In this document: positions 1 to 7,186 of the stretch, in pieces
Layout of the letters: each line of letters begins with the position of its first letter
Position numbering within the stretch: the first letter of the stretch is position 1
NCBI GenBank assembly: GCA_016191335.1
Contig: JACPOW010000106.1
Span: 1-47,540, forward strand
Reading direction: 5' to 3'
DNA from: Elusimicrobiota bacterium
GTDB taxonomy: Bacteria; Elusimicrobiota; Elusimicrobia; UBA1565; UBA9628
Length of the DNA: 47,540 nt
Translations under genes and position numbers: made by a program
The notes under the pieces: generated by a model
Seen by the model: the letters and a program-made list of their open reading frames with translations, nothing else
Database searches by the model: none
Told to the model about the DNA's origin: nothing

Positions 1-134
1 AGTAATCGGCGCCATGGGCGCCACGGGGAATTCTATCGGACCGCGCGAGCGGGATCAGTCACGACGGGGTAACAACGAAATGGCGGGCCAACTCAAGAAG
101 GCGCGGCGTTGCCGGACTGCCGCGCAGCGGCTTC
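1..134. other. Partial integron cassette at the window edge
   Basis: This stretch lies beyond the leftmost attC site and should be the start of a further cassette that continues outside the window. I see no convincing open reading frame in it. A short GC palindrome (GGCGCCATGGGCGCC) sits at 8-22. Confidence 0.4.
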
Positions 135-214
135 GTTCAACGCAGGGGATGAGCGGCGGCGGCTATTAAGATATTCCTCACCGAGCCGCCGGCCGCTCTA
201 TCCGATGGTTAGGC
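135..214 (-). repeat. attC recombination site 1
   Basis: On the minus strand the site begins with GCCTAAC (208-214) and ends with GTTGAAC (135-141), matching the RYYYAAC and GTTRRRY core boxes of integron attC sites. Between them are two long GC-rich arms (about 150-163 and 183-196) that pair imperfectly, as expected for a single-stranded hairpin with extrahelical bases. It is almost identical to site 2 at 546-626. Confidence 0.8.
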
Positions 215-534
215 GCCGAACCCGATTGAAGAAAGCCGACGATTGACATGATTACCGCTATTAGAGCTAATGCCGTTCCTCCCATGGCTAATCGAGCGCT
301 ATGAACAACTTTTCTTTCCGTAAATTCGGTGACCGCGAGCAGTTGTTCCCGCGGTACGGAAAACTCCTTCGCGTCCGGCTTTCCGCCTTCAATTACTAAA
401 TGGTGAATGTCTTCCTGTGCAAGAATCCCTGGATCAATGGGGCGCGAATAGGGATCCCGAAAAAAGTCGTTTCCGTAAATCCCCAAAGCGGAGATGCTTA
501 CGGTAAAGGCTCCGATCCAAAATAGTCTTTTCAT
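178..534 (-). CDS. Cassette-encoded two-TM hypothetical protein
   Basis: The 118-residue protein has a hydrophobic N-terminal segment (about residues 4-22, signal anchor or signal peptide) and a second hydrophobic helix near residues 82-102, with a polar middle of about 55 residues, so it is probably an inner-membrane protein. I do not recognise the family. It is the only gene of its cassette. Its last residues (around HRIERPAAR) and stop codon lie inside the attC site at 135-214, so recombination at the site could change the C-terminus. It reads in the same direction as all other cassettes of the array and has no obvious promoter of its own. Codon use and GC are lower than in the core genes from 5 kb onward. 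Confidence 0.65.
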   Translation of the reverse strand: MKRLFWIGAFTVSISALGIYGNDFFRDPYSRPIDPGILAQEDIHHLVIEGGKPDAKEFSVPREQLLAVTEFTERKVVHSARLAMGGTALALIAVIMSIVGFLQSGSAPNHRIERPAAR

Positions 535-545
535 CTTATCTGTGC

Positions 546-626
546 GCCTAACGCCGAGGATGAGCGGCGGCGGCTATTAAGTTATTCCTCACCGAGCCGC
601 CGGCCGCTCTATCCATTAGTTAGGGC
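546..626 (-). repeat. attC recombination site 2
   Basis: The minus strand begins with a GCCCTAAC-type box (619-626) and ends with GTTAGGC (546-552). The arms around 560-573 and 594-608 are self-complementary with bulged bases. It differs from site 1 at only a few positions, which suggests that the cassettes came from one source pool. Confidence 0.8.
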
Positions 627-1102
627 TTCCTTCTTTCGGTATTCTTCTCGACCACTTTCAATTCCATTGTTCCACTGCACGGGCCCGTCACATATTCAAA
701 CGGAGGTTCATACTGAGACATCTTTCGTTTCTTCTTTGCGTAAACCAAGTACTCCCGGCCCTTCTTAAACAGATTGCTGCAGTCAGATCCTACATTCCCG
801 TCATCTACCTCTACGTACTTGCCTGGGTCGCCCTTCAAGACTTTGCTGACTCGAAACTTTACAATCGCGATTTTATCAGGGGACTCTCGTAGTGGAGGGA
901 CCTCTGCATGAAGCTGCATGTACCACTTCTGGAGAAAAACGGAGACTCGTTCAACCTTTCCCTCAAACACGAGATCAGCCTCATCAATGGGTGTTTTTAA
1001 GACAGTCGACGGAGAGACCGGTGGACACACGCAAGCATGTCCCACACGAGCGAAGGAGAACAGGAGGAAGGCCACACCTAATCGAATCATTACTTTATCC
1101 AT
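620..1102 (-). CDS. Secreted netrin/TIMP-like (NTR-fold) protein
   Basis: The protein has 160 residues, or 156 if translation starts at the methionine at residue 5. A hydrophobic signal peptide ends near the Cys-Val-Cys at residues 24-26. The mature part shows the hallmarks of bacterial TIMP/netrin-like OB-fold proteins: the Cys-X-Cys-Pro-Pro start, an ADLVFEGKV strand, a conserved Cys before LFKKGREYLVYA, and a late CSGT. Members of this fold are exported; the bacterial role is unknown, and inhibition of proteases is only an analogy to animal TIMPs. The stop codon lies in the core box of attC 2, a normal cassette arrangement. No promoter is seen, so expression would depend on read-through along the array. 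Confidence 0.65.
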   Translation of the reverse strand: MDKVMIRLGVAFLLFSFARVGHACVCPPVSPSTVLKTPIDEADLVFEGKVERVSVFLQKWYMQLHAEVPPLRESPDKIAIVKFRVSKVLKGDPGKYVEVDDGNVGSDCSNLFKKGREYLVYAKKKRKMSQYEPPFEYVTGPCSGTMELKVVEKNTERRKP

Positions 1103-1130
1103 TAGAATTCACTACCCTGTTCAGAGATAG

Positions 1131-1211
1131 CCCTAACGCAGAGGGTTTGCCGCCGCCGCTTCAACTGTCCACCCAAACGAGGCGGCGGTCGGCAACACCC
1201 AATGGTTAGAC
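1131..1211 (-). repeat. attC recombination site 3
   Basis: The minus strand reads GTCTAAC (1205-1211) to GTTAGGG (1131-1137). The GC-rich arms flank a spacer containing TTCAACTGTCCACCCAAACG, which recurs nearly unchanged in sites 4, 5 and 6, so these sites form a second homogeneous attC family within the array. Confidence 0.8.
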
Positions 1212-1335
1212 CGAGGACAGGTGCCCGCAACTCCGTTTGCCGTTGTTGCCGTCATCATCGCTCCAGTGCTCATTCCAAAACCTGTCCTTCCATTTTGTGC
1301 TCGCCGTTTCCCTTCAATTGTTCTGACTTGCACTG

Positions 1336-1677
1336 TCACTTCCAACGCTCCGCGAGCTCTGCGAATTTGTAGGCGGCGGCGTAGCCGCACGCGAGTGCAA
1401 AAAGGTTTCCCAGCAGCAAGATGCCTTCCCCGACGACGATGCCCTGAAACAGCCCAAGGCAGGCCGGAGCAGGCATGATTGAGTGCGTCGAGCCGATTAT
1501 GCCCGGGGTCAAGACCAGGCAGGTGACAATGGCGCGGCGGTCGATCCTCCGGATCGCCGTCCAGTGGCCAGTCCGGCGCCAAGCGAAGAAAATACCGAGC
1601 GGTCCTGCGATGAAGTAGATAGCCAACAGGAATTGGAAGTTCGAAAGGATGGCTTCGAGTACTACTTGGCTGCTCAT
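1336..1677 (-). CDS. Cassette-encoded small membrane protein
   Basis: This is a 113-residue protein with about three hydrophobic helices (roughly residues 13-32, 48-68 and 76-98), so it is an integral membrane protein of unknown family. The N-terminus MSSQVVLEAILSNFQF is followed by an arginine-rich loop around residues 34-47 that should face the cytoplasm. About 120 bases separate its stop codon from the attC site on its 3' side, and I see no gene in them. It is the only gene of its cassette and has the same orientation as its neighbours. No function can be assigned. Confidence 0.6.
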   Translation of the reverse strand: MSSQVVLEAILSNFQFLLAIYFIAGPLGIFFAWRRTGHWTAIRRIDRRAIVTCLVLTPGIIGSTHSIMPAPACLGLFQGIVVGEGILLLGNLFALACGYAAAYKFAELAERWK

Positions 1678-1733
1678 TTACTCTCCCGTTCCAAATAGGC
1701 GCTTGCTGAATCGTAAAGTCTTTTACTTCTTCG

Positions 1734-1814
1734 GTCTAACGCAGAGGGTCTGCCGCCGCCGCTTCAACTGTCCAACCAAACGAGGCGGCGGTCGGCAGCA
1801 CCCAATGGTTAGAC
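1734..1814 (-). repeat. attC recombination site 4
   Basis: The minus strand reads GTCTAAC (1808-1814) to GTTAGAC (1734-1740). It is nearly identical to sites 3 and 5, with one changed base in the spacer (CCAACC for CCACCC). Confidence 0.8.
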
Positions 1815-1887
1815 CGAAAGCTGGTGCTTGCTCCGCCGTTTGCCGTCATGGTTGTTTTCGTTTTTGAACTTCTGTGGGTGATCCGCT

Positions 1888-2229
1888 TCATTCTTTGAGT
1901 CCTGGAAAAAAGATCCAGCAGATTGGTCCGGACAGAACAGCTGCCGTCAGGTGCACCAGCGCTGCCGTTCTCTGTGTAATCCTACCACCGAGCGCGACTC
2001 GTCCAACTACCAATACAGCCACGATTAAGCTGAGTATAGGCAACTCAATGAGATTCGAGAGCGATTTGGCCTCAAGTGGCCGCACCAGGCTGGCAGAAAT
2101 TGCCCAAGTGACATACGGGATCACTGGAACGAGATACTCAAATCCACGCCACTGAACACGACGCCGTCCTGCATACCAGCACAGGGCTGATGTGCCAACT
2201 GCGACAACCAAAAAAATGATCGTTCCCAT
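1888..2229 (-). CDS. Cassette-encoded small membrane protein
   Basis: This 113-residue protein has about four hydrophobic segments (near residues 3-19, 30-48, 60-80 and 86-108) and an Arg-rich loop (GRRRVQWRG) after the first, so it is an integral membrane protein of unknown function. The start codon lies only about 15 bases inside the attC site at 2234-2314, so almost no leader separates the recombination site from the gene. It is the sole gene of its cassette. Confidence 0.6.
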   Translation of the reverse strand: MGTIIFLVVAVGTSALCWYAGRRRVQWRGFEYLVPVIPYVTWAISASLVRPLEAKSLSNLIELPILSLIVAVLVVGRVALGGRITQRTAALVHLTAAVLSGPICWIFFPGLKE

Positions 2230-2233
2230 TTCG

Positions 2234-2314
2234 GTCTAACGCAGAGGGTGTGCCGCCGCCGCTTCAACTGTCCACCCAAACGAGGCGGCGGTCGGCACCA
2301 CCCAATGGTTAGGG
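2234..2314 (-). repeat. attC recombination site 5
   Basis: The minus strand runs from a CCCTAAC box (2308-2314) to GTTAGAC (2234-2240). Its arms and spacer match site 3 almost base for base. Confidence 0.8.
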
Positions 2315-2342
2315 CTCACCCCATATTTATGCTTACGACAAA

Positions 2343-2861
2343 TTATTCTCTGTTGAATGCTATGCAACCTCCGGCCAATAAAATTGACCCGAATAGTGTG
2401 CTGATTCCGACGATTTCTTTCATCGAGGCAAGTTCGCGGTTGTTCCACATTGCCTTCGACCGCATAACAGAGCGACCCTGAATCCAGATGATCCCCGAGA
2501 ACACTGCGACAACGAAACATGCTGCAACCTGTTTTCGTCCCCGAGCCGTTACATTTAAAGAAAGCCATGGTATAGCTAGGCGAAATGCAACCACGATAGC
2601 CCAGATGCAGGCACTGATTAGAAGATTAAACGGCAGAGTCTCAGGCTGCCCACCAAACAACAAGTAGAGACCGAGTGGGCCGAAGCCGGCGCCATGACTG
2701 GCGGCGAAGATCGAAGGCGAAAAGAGGAGGGCCCCCGCTGCAGTCTGAAGTACGACCTTCAACCATTCAGGCTTCTTCTCCGATTTTCGCCAAATGAAAA
2801 AAAGAGTGGCGAGTGCGGCTACCAGATAGAGTGCTGTGAATGGAAATTGATTATTCCTCAT
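2343..2861 (-). CDS. Cassette-encoded multi-TM hypothetical protein
   Basis: The 172-residue protein has about five hydrophobic helices (near residues 8-24, 36-54, 60-70, 81-101, 113-129 and 147-167, some weak). It is an integral membrane protein that I cannot assign to a family. The N-terminus MRNNQFPFTALYLV is followed by a short lysine-rich cytoplasmic loop (RKSEKKPEW). It is a single-gene cassette between attC sites 5 and 6. Only 15 bases separate its start from the upstream attC core box. Confidence 0.6.
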   Translation of the reverse strand: MRNNQFPFTALYLVAALATLFFIWRKSEKKPEWLKVVLQTAAGALLFSPSIFAASHGAGFGPLGLYLLFGGQPETLPFNLLISACIWAIVVAFRLAIPWLSLNVTARGRKQVAACFVVAVFSGIIWIQGRSVMRSKAMWNNRELASMKEIVGISTLFGSILLAGGCIAFNRE

Positions 2862-2876
2862 TTGTGGTTAATGGAG

Positions 2877-2958
2877 CCCTAACGCCGAGGCTCAGCCGCC
2901 GCAACTCTCAACTGTCCACCCAAACGAGGTTGCGGGCGGCTGAAGCCATTGGTTAGGC
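2877..2958 (-). repeat. attC recombination site 6
   Basis: The minus strand reads GCCTAAC (2952-2958) to GTTAGGG (2877-2883). The spacer again holds AACTGTCCACCCAAACGAGG, but the outer arms diverge from sites 3-5 (GGCTCAGCCGCCGCAA on the plus strand). Confidence 0.75.
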
Positions 2959-2991
2959 GGTACGTTCTCATTGCTTCCTTCAGTAAATTAA

Positions 2992-3372
2992 TTATGCCGG
3001 ATCTGTTTGTGATCCAGGCAACAGCTGGCCACGCCCCGTCGATTGTTTCCAGCAATATATGTGAGCGATCATGGGAAGACTGTACCCTCTTGCTTCAAGG
3101 CGCGAATAGCCAGCTGCTGGTTTTTTACCCACGGTAAGATACATGACATCCTCACCGTCGTGAACTTCCCCAGCACATATTACGCAACGATACGGATTGA
3201 ATTGCGATTTGCAGAAAGTTCGAAAGCAGCGTTCGTGCCACTCGGCCACAACTCCACCCCAGGGGTTGTATGTAGGAGTAATACACTTACGCATATACTG
3301 GCCGTCCGCAAGCTGAAAAACACTTTGTCCAGCTACCACCGGGTACCCGCAGCCCCCGCAATTTTTGTTCAT
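2992..3372 (-). CDS. Cassette-encoded Cys-rich zinc-binding protein
   Basis: With the start set at the methionine of MNKNCGGCG, the protein has about 126 residues; an upstream methionine (ending at 3450) would add 26 residues that look unlike a real N-terminus. Cysteine pairs CGGC near the start, WHERCF, YRCVIC and a final HIYCW are spaced like a LIM/treble-clef double zinc finger. A role in protein or nucleic-acid binding is possible but not shown. The gene shares one cassette with 3534-4364, because I see no clear attC between them. Start choice is uncertain, since neither start has a strong ribosome binding site. Confidence 0.55.
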   Translation of the reverse strand: MNKNCGGCGYPVVAGQSVFQLADGQYMRKCITPTYNPWGGVVAEWHERCFRTFCKSQFNPYRCVICAGEVHDGEDVMYLTVGKKPAAGYSRLEARGYSLPMIAHIYCWKQSTGRGQLLPGSQTDPA

Positions 3373-3533
3373 ATTTGAATCAACCCCATAGATGATCCGC
3401 CCGCGCCACGCGTTGCCGCGCGCTACAAACCCACTAAAGAACGTACGCATCGGCAGTCGCGTGTGGCTCTGTGCTCACATACAATTAAGGCTACTGTTGC
3501 CACATTGAGGAGTGGGCCCGCTGTTATCCGCCT

Positions 3534-4364
3534 TCAAATCCCGGTTGGCCGTTTGCGTAGCAGAATTTCCTTGTCGGTCAAGGTAGTCTCCATATCCACG
3601 AATAAGCTCACATATTCAGAGCTAAATCTGTGACCGTGTGGGCCGATCCCGCCCCAAATTTCTATTGGTCCTTGCGCGGTATCAATCCGTCTTAGTTCTG
3701 ATGGCGTCCATCCATCTTTATCGCCGTAATAATTCGGCGAATAAGTTAATCCAGTCTCCTTCATTAAGGCGGAAAACTCTGGTGGGAACGATTCGATCTT
3801 GTGTCGTGAAGGAGCATATCCGTCTGAAACTGCCCCCCAAGCTAGAAATAAATCCCTGATAGCGTAGATTGGAAATGTTTTCAAACGAGATGGAAATGGA
3901 CTTTTCCCGTAGCCAAACTCAACATCGATATAATTGCCACCTCTTCCTTCGATCGAAATATTATCGGCAGGGTATTTGGCCCCGACCATGCCGGCAGATT
4001 GATTTATGGATAGGGTATCTACAAGCTTGCCGTCATGATAAGACCAAGTCTGTCGCCGTCCGACAATGCTATCTCCAAATTCCACAAACCGGATGGGCTC
4101 CCAATACTTATCGAGCAAGCTCCCTTTGTTTTTTGCGATATCTGCAAAGGAAATTCCCTCCGCGATTCCGAGTGCAGTTCGAATCGCCGGCGCATTGAAC
4201 AGCTTCTCCCAATCTATTTCGATGTGATACTTAAAACTATAGGAGTAGACCCGAGTCCAAATTCCCGTTTCGCAAGGGGTGATAAGCGGGCTGCCACAAC
4301 GCGAACATGCTGCTATCCCGTTGCTGGCCATATTCCCGCATTCCTGGCACTTTGTAAGGCCCAT
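3534..4364 (-). CDS. Cassette-encoded zinc-ribbon hypothetical protein
   Basis: The protein has 276 residues from the methionine of MGLTKCQECG. This start is preferred because AAGGAG lies 7-8 bases upstream, whereas an alternative start 12 codons earlier has none. Two CXXC pairs (CQECG and CSRCG, residues about 5-22) form an N-terminal zinc ribbon. A roughly 250-residue domain follows, rich in aromatic and charged residues, which I do not recognise. It contains no membrane segments, so the protein is probably cytoplasmic. It is the largest cassette gene of the array and the first full gene behind the 4496-4576 attC site. Confidence 0.6.
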   Translation of the reverse strand: MGLTKCQECGNMASNGIAACSRCGSPLITPCETGIWTRVYSYSFKYHIEIDWEKLFNAPAIRTALGIAEGISFADIAKNKGSLLDKYWEPIRFVEFGDSIVGRRQTWSYHDGKLVDTLSINQSAGMVGAKYPADNISIEGRGGNYIDVEFGYGKSPFPSRLKTFPIYAIRDLFLAWGAVSDGYAPSRHKIESFPPEFSALMKETGLTYSPNYYGDKDGWTPSELRRIDTAQGPIEIWGGIGPHGHRFSSEYVSLFVDMETTLTDKEILLRKRPTGI

Positions 4365-4495
4365 CTGATCTCCTTGATTTGGGGCATGCGTTGACTTCAA
4401 CGATTGCCCGTCTACTTAACAACTTCTCTCATTGCATCAACCGAGATGCTATCTGGCTAATGCTTGCGATCAGGCATTGAGCAGTTTGTAAATCC

Positions 4496-4576
4496 GCCTA
4501 ACGCCAGGCTGAACGGCGGCGGCTACCAGCTATCCAGCCAACATGAGGCCGCCGTCCGTTCAAGCCGATGTTATGC
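4496..4576 (-). repeat. attC recombination site 7
   Basis: The minus strand starts with GCATAAC (4570-4576, off consensus) and ends with GTTAGGC (4496-4502). The arms CGGCGGCGGCT and GGCCGCCG pair imperfectly. It differs more from the others and is the rightmost clear attC. Confidence 0.7.
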
Positions 4577-4739
4577 GTCCGAATCGAGTGCTGGCAATCC
4601 GATTCGCCGTTCATGCCGTTTTGTCGTTCAAACTTCCGTGCGCGCCAACGTCTCGCTCGAGAGCTTACTCATTCCGTTGCGCCGTTCAGCCTCAAAGCCG
4701 TTGCCGGTCCCGCGACATCGGCTAACTGAGGGCGCATAA
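4577..4739 (-). other. Gene-less terminal cassette or attI-proximal segment
   Basis: This segment lies between the last attC and a GTTATGC box (minus strand, 4733-4739) that repeats the off-consensus core of site 7. I see no credible gene in it. It may be an empty cassette whose right boundary is the former attI junction; no integrase gene follows, and the core gene at 5018 starts less than 300 bases away. Confidence 0.35.
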
Positions 4740-4754
4740 CTTGTGATTGTGTTG

Positions 4755-4783
4755 GTCAGTATAGCGCCGGAATGAATACTGAC
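4755..4783. repeat. Inverted repeat at the array boundary
   Basis: A perfect 8-bp inverted repeat, GTCAGTAT (4755-4762) and ATACTGAC (4776-4783), is separated by 13 bases. It sits directly outside the last core box. On the minus strand its right part includes TATACT, a possible -10 box for transcription into the cassettes. Operator, attI or promoter function is inference. Confidence 0.35.
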
Positions 4784-5005
4784 TATAGTTAGCAGTGTAG
4801 TGTGAAAATCGGGATAAATCCAGCTTGTGGATGAATATTTTCCGGTGATATGCTGCGAGGGGGGGCTGTATAGCACCAATATCATGGCGGACGGAGGGGG
4901 GCGGCATAGTCTGCGATCTCCGATAGCTTTCGGACCTATTTTAAATGGGCCTTTCGTCAAAAACGAGGGGGACCGAAGGCTCAGGTATATTAGGAGGCGG
5001 GGGGC

Positions 5006-5011
5006 TATTCT
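5006..5011 (+). promoter_or_regulatory. -10-like box for a leaderless start
   Basis: TATTCT lies 6 bases before the GTG at 5018. The purine run AAGGA between them could also act as a weak ribosome site, so leaderless initiation is likely but not certain. Confidence 0.35.
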
Positions 5012-5017
5012 AAGGAT

Positions 5018-7186
5018 GTGAAGAAGCATTGGTCCTGCCTAGCCGCCGTTTGGCTCGCCCTGAACCCGCTTTCTGCCCTCGCCCAGGTAAAAGTCGGCGC
5101 CGTCGCCGCCCAAGGCTCTTCCGCCGTAGGGGCATCGGCGGCAATATCCTCCGTTATTCCTGGGCCAGCCACGAATGTCGGGCTGCCTTCGGGATCCGTG
5201 TCGTTAACGGTTCAAGGATTGTCTGCGGCACCCGTACCGACGAACTTAAAGATCTCAGCCGTTAATGCCGTTCAATCCGCCATCCCCGCCGTTTCTCCGG
5301 TCTCCGTCGAGGTCCGGTCCCACAAGGTCACCCCTTCCGTTGCCGTTAAAACCGCCGTCTCTCCGTTGAGCGTTCTCGCTCACGCCCCCGCCGTTCCGTT
5401 GACCCGTTCGGAGAAAGCCGTCGCGGTCGTCCGCGACGAAGTCGCGAACTGGAGCGCCCGCACCCCCGAAGACAGCGTCCGAGCTCCGTCGTTCCAGCGC
5501 TCGTTGACGAGCCTTTCCCCGGTCCTGGCCGCCGCCTCGATCCCCGAATCCCGCGACGCCGTCCCCGCTCCCCGCGCCTCCGCCCCGACTCCCGGCCGCC
5601 CGGTCCTCTCGCGCAACCTCCTCATCACCGGCGCCTCCCTCGTCGGCGTCTCCCTGCTCTCCGCCGCCGTCCCCGCTCTGATGCCCGCCGCCGTCGTCGC
5701 CTGGAAAGGCGCCTTCGCCTGGTCCGGCCTCGCCGCGATGGCCGCCTCCCGGTATTGGCGCTCCCCCGGCTCCGCGCCCGACGCCCCGCGCGGCCCTCCC
5801 GCGAAAGCCGGCGGCTCGTTCTCCTCGTTCAAGGCCGCCTGGACCGCCGCCCGCGACAGCGCCGCCGCCCAGCGCTCTTTTGAATCACGCGTCGGCGGCT
5901 CCTCGTGGTCGTCGTTCCGCGACTGGGCCCTCGGCGGACTGCGCACCGGCCTGTACTGGATGGCCCCCGCCTTGCTCCTGATGCTCGGCGGCGCCGCCCT
6001 CGCCAAGGGCGCCATCCTCGCCCTCGGCCTGAAGACCGTCGCCGCCGCTCAGGCCTCCGCCGCCTTGATCCCGATGTCGACCTTGCTCGGCGGCATGATC
6101 CCGATGGCCCTGGCCGCGGAGACCGCGAACATCGCCGTTTTCTTCGGCGTCCAGGCGCTGGCCCGCAGGCTCGGCGCCGGCCGCGCCGCCCCGTGGCTCG
6201 GCGGGGCCGCCGCCCTGGCCCTGGCCGCCGTCGTGCTGCTGAACCTGACCTCGGCGCCGTTCATCATCATCGTGAGCCTCGCTCTCGAGGCCGGCGTGCT
6301 GTGGACCGCCCAACGCTCCCAGTCGCTGCTCGCCCCGCTCGCCCTGCGCGGCATATTGACCGTGTTCTCCCTCGAGGCCGCCCGCCTCGGCGCCTGGATC
6401 AAGGTCGGCGCCGCGGGCTCGCTGATCGGCCTGCCCGCCGTGTGGGGCGGCGTCGCCGTGCTCGGCCTCGTGCTGCTCGCGATCAAATTGAAGGCCCCGG
6501 GCCTCGACCTGGCCGGCATCGGCCAGTGGTGGAAGACGGAGGACCCCGGCCAGCGCCCCAAGTCGCCGTGGCGCATCCTGTCGGCCGGCCTCGTCTGGGG
6601 CCTGGTCGTCTACGCGATCGGCGATCTGACCTTCTGGGGCGTCAACGCGCTGGCGCCCGGCCACGAGCCCGCGCCCGCGATATTGGCGAAGATGCTGACC
6701 GCCGGCGTGGACCTCGTGCTTTACAACTTCGTGATCGTCGGCCTGCTCGAGGAGTACGTGTTCCGGCGCGGCGTGTTCAAGTGGATGAACGACTTCCTCG
6801 ACAAGCACGGCCTCAAGCCCGGCAAGGCCTTCTGGACGGCGGCCATCGCCTCGGCCTTGGTCTTCTCCGGCGTGCACTACATCGACTGGGGCGCGATGAT
6901 GGGCTGGTTCGGCCTGGGCGACGCGACCGCCTCCTCGGGCCTCGGCGGGGCGTACGCCTTCACCTGGGCGGGCTTCATGGCGCGCTCGGTGTTGGGCGTG
7001 GTGCTGGCCTGGATCTACAAGCGCTCGGGACTTCTGTTGATCCCGATCGTCGCCCACTTCTGGGCCGACTCGATGGAGGGCCTGGGATTGGCCTTCGGCC
7101 TGCCCGTTTTCCTCGCGCTGGCCGCCGGCGCGCTGGCGCTGTCCTTCCTGTTCAAGCCGAAGGCGCTTAAACCGAAGTCGTCCTGA
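5018..7186 (+). CDS. Secretory-signal CPBP-family intramembrane protease
   Basis: This 722-residue protein starts at GTG; an overlapping ATG at 5015 runs straight into a stop. A signal peptide (residues 1-22, ending ALA-Q) is followed by about 180 residues of Ala/Pro/Val/Ser-rich low-complexity sequence, then many membrane helices from about residue 200. The C-terminal part carries the CPBP (CAAX/Abi, PF02517) motifs: Glu578-Glu579-X3-Arg583 (EEYVFR), a histidine near residue 620 (GVHYIDW) and His-X3-Asp near 679 (HFWAD). These form the glutamate/histidine active site of this intramembrane protease family. The length is more than twice the usual 250-300 residues because of the N-terminal extension. 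The substrate is unknown. Its 3' end overlaps the convergent PAP2 gene by 20 bases. Confidence 0.8.
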   Translation: MKKHWSCLAAVWLALNPLSALAQVKVGAVAAQGSSAVGASAAISSVIPGPATNVGLPSGSVSLTVQGLSAAPVPTNLKISAVNAVQSAIPAVSPVSVEVRSHKVTPSVAVKTAVSPLSVLAHAPAVPLTRSEKAVAVVRDEVANWSARTPEDSVRAPSFQRSLTSLSPVLAAASIPESRDAVPAPRASAPTPGRPVLSRNLLITGASLVGVSLLSAAVPALMPAAVVAWKGAFAWSGLAAMAASRYWRSPGSAPDAPRGPPAKAGGSFSSFKAAWTAARDSAAAQRSFESRVGGSSWSSFRDWALGGLRTGLYWMAPALLLMLGGAALAKGAILALGLKTVAAAQASAALIPMSTLLGGMIPMALAAETANIAVFFGVQALARRLGAGRAAPWLGGAAALALAAVVLLNLTSAPFIIIVSLALEAGVLWTAQRSQSLLAPLALRGILTVFSLEAARLGAWIKVGAAGSLIGLPAVWGGVAVLGLVLLAIKLKAPGLDLAGIGQWWKTEDPGQRPKSPWRILSAGLVWGLVVYAIGDLTFWGVNALAPGHEPAPAILAKMLTAGVDLVLYNFVIVGLLEEYVFRRGVFKWMNDFLDKHGLKPGKAFWTAAIASALVFSGVHYIDWGAMMGWFGLGDATASSGLGGAYAFTWAGFMARSVLGVVLAWIYKRSGLLLIPIVAHFWADSMEGLGLAFGLPVFLALAAGALALSFLFKPKALKPKSS

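Noticed and set aside
135..2958. A CRISPR array suggested by the regularly spaced repeats
   Set aside because: The repeats are about 80 bp, lie hundreds of bases apart, flank single genes and have attC core boxes; there are no short equal spacers and no cas genes.
4740..5017. A remnant integron integrase gene
   Set aside because: No frame in this gap shows tyrosine recombinase motifs on either strand.
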